A DNA stretch of 64,000 bases, from contig NW_026705776.1 of the NCBI RefSeq assembly GCF_029867415.1, positions 248,001-312,000 of the forward strand. Direction: 5' to 3'. A model generated the notes under the pieces. The model was given only the letters and a program-made list of their open reading frames with translations. It was not told the origin of the DNA and ran no database searches. The stretch is from Vicia villosa (taxonomy: Eukaryota; Streptophyta; Magnoliopsida; Fabales; Fabaceae). Position numbers and translations under genes: made by a program. Position 1 is the first letter of the stretch. The number at the start of each line of letters is the position of its first letter. Below are positions 59,233-64,000 of the stretch, piece by piece.

Positions 59233-60034
59233 AATTGATCGTGCGTGAAGACTTTGGAGATAAAAAACTCCAAGGTGTAGCAATAGTCGAATAATAAATT
59301 GGCACTTATTTTTTCTTGGTCTTGTTAAAGATAAAAAGAATATAAGGGGTTGAATCAACAACAAATGGTTAAGGTTTTTAAGGTTTGCTCTTAGAACACT
59401 TCTCTTGTAGTTACTTTTTGCAAATTAAGAAATCACTTCTCAATTTCATATGAAATTGAGGGCAGAAGTACCCACGCACGAGGACGGCGTGGGGAAATGC
59501 CTTACCAACTCCTTGTGTCGCTCTTTAGCTCTTTCTCTCGTACTCTTATTTAATTTCTATATGCAATTTGTTGAATGTGTTGTTTGATAGATCAATTCGT
59601 ATAGATATTTTCCTTGATTATTAAAGTTGAAAATTGCTTTGTTGATTATATTGCAATCACTTTGATTGTAAGTGCTTTTGAATATTGACAAAGCTTAAAG
59701 GAAAAATATGAAAATTTGATTGCACACCAAGTGTTTGACAAATTGCTTTTTTGTGTTTTATCTTTAATTTCATTGGAAATAGGTAACCGTTGTGATTTTT
59801 GGTATATAGTTAATTGAGATAGACTTGTGTTGATTGTTCTTATTATTGTCTTACTTGCATACAGCTTAAGCATATCTGAGTTCTAATAACTAGGTTCGTT
59901 TAGACTACTATTTCGATCTAGACTTTAAACCTTCCGCTCAAATTGTTTTTCAATAATTCTATTTGTCCTAAATGTTTTTAAAGGATTGTTTTGGCTTGTT
60001 GATTTTTTTACCCCCTCTAGATAAGGTGTCGTAG
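59233..60034. other. spacer right of the solo LTR, no gene recognised
   Basis: This continues the sequence that precedes 43761, into which the solo LTR was inserted. I see no protein or RNA gene. CTCTAGATAAGG at about 60016 marks the transition to LTR-like sequence. Confidence 0.4.
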
Positions 60035-61959
60035 TCTAACAACTCTGACTCTTGGAATATGGTCTGTTTATATACCACTCTATCGACTCTAATTTTATAA
60101 CTCCGATTGATGAGTCATAAATATTTGGTCTTGAGAGTTTTAAAGTTGCCTTCATCAAAACACAATGTTGGAGAAGCTTGACTTCACATAAATCATTAGT
60201 CATATAAATCTCATTAACTCCAATCATGGCAGCAGAATTCCCAAAACAATTAAAACTCAAGTCATAACATCATGGCCAACATGCCAACATGTCAACAACA
60301 AGTCTATATAAAACAAAATCAAATAAAATCATGACATATCAACATAAGCAAAGACAAGCAAACACTGACTCGAGCTACAAAAGGTAAACGGCTACTCCAC
60401 GTCATTACCTACATGTTACCAACAAAGGGTAACATTCAAACAGAAGGGGTGAGATATCAAACGGTATAAAGGAACATATGATAATATTCATAGCAAGGAA
60501 AAGATCATACATCGTTCACCACTTCTCATCACAAAACAACTTTTAAACGGCAACAAGGTTATTAATCAATTATGATAACATAATCAAATTCACAAGTATG
60601 ATATCTACACGTCACAACAAACATTTCATCATCTCAACAGTTCAAATGCAATTCATATGTGACTCAACTTATGCGAATGCATATGGTACCATTTGGAGTA
60701 AAAATCCCATCGTCTCAAAAGTTGCCATTGGGCACATCGTCACTTTTGCCATTATAAGGCCATTGTCCCTTTTTCCATTTTCAGGCCATCGTCTCTTTAT
60801 GCAATGGACGTGACTCAATGATGCAACATCCACACAAACACAACATTCACAACATATCAGAACAAATAAACATCATCGATTCAATATTGAAATTCAACGA
60901 AAAAACACAATCATCACTATTCATAGTAATGCATCACTTCACAATCATGTCGCTATGTTGTATCACCATACAACAACATCTCACTTCACAACATCAATCA
61001 CAACATCAAACGATACATTTCAAGAAAAACTTTCAAACGGCTTCCAAAGGTTTTTCAAACCATATTCATTAGTTAAACATTGATTAAAGCTTCACGGAGG
61101 TTCAAACGACACTTAAAAAGGAGTTACGGATCAAAAGATACATCAAATAGAAGTTTCAAAAAGTTTTCAACAGCACTGTTCGCTGAGCGGCTTCAAGCGC
61201 GCTTCTCATAACTAAATCAAAAAGCGAACCATTTTCGCGTCTCCGCTTAGCAGACCATCTCCGCTTAGTGAGCTCGCGGATTTTCAAATTTTCTCCCAGG
61301 TTCCACTCAGCGGGCCAGGGGCCACTTAGCGGACGCGCGATTATGTAGAAAAACAACAGCGATAACAAGTCTGCGTAACCACACTTCCACCACCAAAAAC
61401 CATTCTCAAACAGCAATTAAAGGCACATACAATCAATATCTAACATCAGTCATTAACAATCTTCATCAAAAACATGATTTCAAGCACGATTTCATGGAAA
61501 TCCAACATAAATCCTAAGATTCTAGAACACACATTCAAGGTTACTACACATACAATCTAACCCACACTAAACATCATCATACAACCCTTTATCATGAAAG
61601 AATCTCACCCTTACCTTGGATTTGGATTGAAGACAACTATACTCTTCAACCTAGCCTCTCCTCCTCTCTTCTCTCTTTCTCTTCTTTCTTCAAATGAGGT
61701 TCTAACTTTCTATTCTCTAAATTCTCTTGTTTTTGTTAAACCCTTACTAGTCATATTGCTAATGGGCTCTAATTAGTACCTCTCAATTACTAATTCTATT
61801 TTAGGGCCAATAACTAATAGACTTACTAACTCATGTCATTTACTAATAATTCCCAATAAATGACACAAAATCACTTAAACACATAATTAACACATAATCA
61901 AATAAATAATTCACATAACACTCAATGAAATGAAGCACGTCAATAAAACGATCGTTACA
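60035..61959 (+). repeat. LTR-like sequence related to the solo LTR at 35896
   Basis: It shares ordered phrases with that solo LTR: CTAACAACTC near the start, ACATGTTACCAACAAAGGGTAAC and GGGGTGAGATATC (60410-60455), a CATCG-rich block (60700-60800), GAATCTCACCCTTACCTTGGAT (about 61600), and an end ATCGTTACA. The left boundary is approximate (TCTAACAAC may be a mutated TGTAACAC start), and I could not find a matching TSD. Confidence 0.5.
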
Positions 61960-62307
61960 GTTTCTCTCCTAGGGTTTCCTCAACTCTTCTCCTTATTTTT
62001 TCTCTACTGACATGTTCTAAACTTCTCTCACCCTTTTTATAAAATTAGGTTTTATTTTATTTTAAATATTTCACTATTTTCCCTTATTTTATTAATTCTA
62101 ATTATTTATCATATTTTTTCTAAATAATCACAATCTTTCCAATTTTCTATTATTATTCTATTATATTTTATTTTAATAACTCTTATTTTATTTTTTAAAC
62201 CCTCAATAGTAATAAAAATTAAATCACAAGGCACACAATTAAATTCAATAAAATTCTAATAAAAACCTAATAAATTCTAAATAAATTTTTGGGGTGTTAC
62301 ATGTTTC
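61960..62307 (-). repeat. fragment of another LTR ending GGGGTGTTACA
   Basis: On the minus strand it starts TGTAACACCCCAAAAATTTA, a common plant Gypsy LTR start. It runs about 350 bp until it meets the previous LTR-like block, consistent with one LTR nested in or truncating another. Confidence 0.5.
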
Positions 62308-62308
62308 C

Positions 62309-63563
62309 TCTCTACTGGACGAGTGAGCCCCTCTCTATCATATGATTTGTTTTTGTTCAAATTTAGTGACCCAAAGAGGAAATCATTTGAATTTTTGGAA
62401 GACTTTCATACTATATGGGTGAAGGATTTTTTAAGTATGAAATTGATTAGCCTATGTTGTTGAGCTTCCAAGTAAGGCGTTGTCCATCTGAAAGTTTTTA
62501 TTGTCATTTGTTTTTAATCGATGCTTACTTAGTCTTTTTTTTTGTAGGAAGCATAGCTGGAATTTCCGTTGCTGATTGCACATGTAAAGGTTTATCGTGG
62601 AGAGACTCAGGTCGTTCACCATAGTGATCCTTTTGACTTCAAAACTCATATAACCAAGAAAAGGAAGAACATGGATGAGGGTAAAATGTGAAGGTTTTTC
62701 CCATAAATACTATAGCGCATGTCCTTTCCTTGGAGGACACGAAATCTCCTAAGGAGAAGAAAACCAAAGTTGATCTTAGAAAAAAGTCAGTGATTGCAGA
62801 TGCTAGTGTGTTGATAGATCTAGAGGTGGGAGGCATCATGGTGGGGACTAGTGGTCAATATTAAAGTGACTCCTATTCTACAAGGCAAAATCACTTCTAG
62901 GACAAAATATTTGACAGGTTAGTGTGTCTTTACGACCACCTAAATGCCAATAAGGATATGGATAAGCCGAGGTCTATAGTAGCTTAGAATATGCTCTAAA
63001 TTTTTGGCTCTTATCTGATCAGGAGTGTCATGCTAGGGCGGGCCCTTTTTGAAGATTCCAATATGTCCCCTTTCTCGTCCATTGTGAGGATAACCTCTCT
63101 TGAGAAGGAATTAAATGATACTCTCGATTCTCTTCATAAGGTGGGCCAAGAAGGGGATTCTTTGTTGAAAAATAAGGAGTCCTTAGAGGTGTCGCTCAAG
63201 AACGGAAGCGTTCTTCATAAAATTGAGGTGGTTGGTCTCAAAAAGTATCTGGATGAGGCTCGGACGGAAAAGCTTCTTCTTGGGGATGCAATAGTTGAGA
63301 AAACAAAAGCCTAAGTGTCATGTTTATATTCTAAGCATGATCTTTGCAAGATGGACTATTTTAAGGTGTTCGTGGAAGGTCGTATCATTGATGAGACTTA
63401 TCCAAATTGTGATACAAAATTCACCATCAATGAAAATACCTCTCCCCTATTGGAGGAAAAGTTGGTAGATGAAGAGATCGTTGTGGAGGGAAAGACTCTT
63501 CGTGAGGAGAATCCTTTTGAGGTTCCCCCCCATAATGAAAGTATTTATTTTTGTTTGATTTAA
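62309..63563 (+). pseudogene. decayed transposon gene fragment (Transposase_28-like)
   Basis: Right after the LTR end one frame reads FPLYWTSEPLSI, a phrase typical of the plant "putative gypsy type transposon" family, and continues to KDFLSM. Farther on, 63030-63563 has a coiled-coil-like stretch (LEKELNDTLDSLHKVG, EVVGLKKYLDEARTEKLLLG), an in-frame TAA at 63312-63314, and a tail (DLCKMDYFKVFVEGRIID, PLLEEKLVDEEIVVEG) up to the stop at 63561. The middle (about 62480-63000) holds only short readable pieces such as GETQVVHHSDPFDF. I take this as the remains of one transposon-derived gene with lost or unread introns. Confidence 0.5.
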
Positions 63564-64000
63564 GTTGTACTATCTTGGATTATATCCTCCAAACTAAAAT
63601 GGGATAAAATTGTAGTTGTAATATATTTTTCAGTTATATCGTATTCCTATTCTCGTTATATTTAGTTTCTTTTTGTATGTTCACGAATTATTATATTTTT
63701 AACATTCTTCCAAGATAGGAATTAGATAGGCACTTTCGTGGCTTTTAAATTCGAAAAATTGAACCCTATTAAATTTCTTTAGCTTCTCCTTTGGGGAATA
63801 ATGTCGAGTAAAAATGATGAATTCTTGATTGAATAATCGATGAATTCTTGATTGTTACTCTAGTTCGAGCCTTGGAGTTATGTAAGGAGAGCCCACTGAG
63901 TTCTGATGTTTGCTTCAGTTGGAGTCTTTGATTTATGCAAGGTGTTTGCTCTAGCTGGAGTCTTTGACTTATGCAAGGAGAGCCATATGTATTTATGCGC
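63564..64000. other. 3' flank of the fragment, with short imperfect repeats
   Basis: 63564-63800 is AT-rich without a gene. From about 63858 to the window end, three imperfect units of roughly 35-50 bp share (A/T)G(C/T)TGGAGTCTTTGA(C/T)TTATGCAAGG and GAGAGCC. Two GATGAATTCTTGATTG copies lie at 63817 and 63839. Confidence 0.5.

Noticed and set aside
60035..62307. A single complete solo LTR with TSD
   Set aside because: I could not find matching 5-bp flanks for either candidate end, so only LTR-like similarity is claimed.

Overview
This window is plant nuclear DNA, most likely from a legume of the Fabeae (pea, vetch, faba bean, lentil group) or a close relative. The reasons are SIRE/Maximus-type Copia elements with an extra ORF after pol, Ogre-like LTRs that start TGTTGCACCC on their own strand, an Athila-type Gypsy element primed by tRNA-Asp, a CACTA element with AAAGCGCTTT subterminal repeats, and very AT-rich spacers. 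I recognise no intact ordinary host gene. The window is layered transposable elements, and several insertion events can be ordered from target-site duplications (TSDs) read directly in the sequence.

Layout. 1-4778 is the 3' part of a SIRE-like Copia element (env-like ORF, 3' UTR repeats, 3' LTR). It sits inside the coding region of a CACTA element whose remaining exons (Transposase_24-like, DUF8039-like and Ulp1-like protease parts) and 3' terminus run from 4779 to 8237. 8238-14379 is AT-rich spacer with a broken Copia RNase H fragment and one small transposon-like ORF. 14380-30787 is the most striking object: a head-to-tail array LTR-internal-LTR-internal-LTR-internal-LTR of a non-autonomous Gypsy (Athila-like) element on the minus strand. 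It has four 1871-bp LTRs and three ~2.97-kb internal regions, bounded by one ATATA duplication. 30788-32268 is spacer with a long (TA)n tract and a MITE.

32269-38232 is a Mutator-like element (MULE) with a decayed transposase gene (FAR1-like, MULE, SWIM and OTU-like parts). A 2289-bp solo LTR with TSD CCTTG interrupts its right end. 38803 to about 41740 is the 3' end of a minus-strand Ogre-like element with a ~41-bp minisatellite in its 3' UTR. 43766-59227 is a 4.35-kb Ogre-like solo LTR (TSD GGTAC) that was itself split by a complete 11.1-kb SIRE-like Copia element at 47031-58138 (TSD ATATG). 60035-62307 holds further LTR-like sequence next to a decayed transposon gene fragment (62309-63563).

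How the parts work together. The Copia elements once encoded capsid, protease, integrase, reverse transcriptase/RNase H and an env-like protein, but both copies carry in-frame stops. The Gypsy array encodes only a gag-like protein and would need enzymes from an autonomous partner. The CACTA and MULE genes are transposase-associated proteins carrying cysteine-protease-like domains (Ulp1 and OTU). Exon joins, domain names and clade assignments come from reading conserved motifs by eye, not from database searches.
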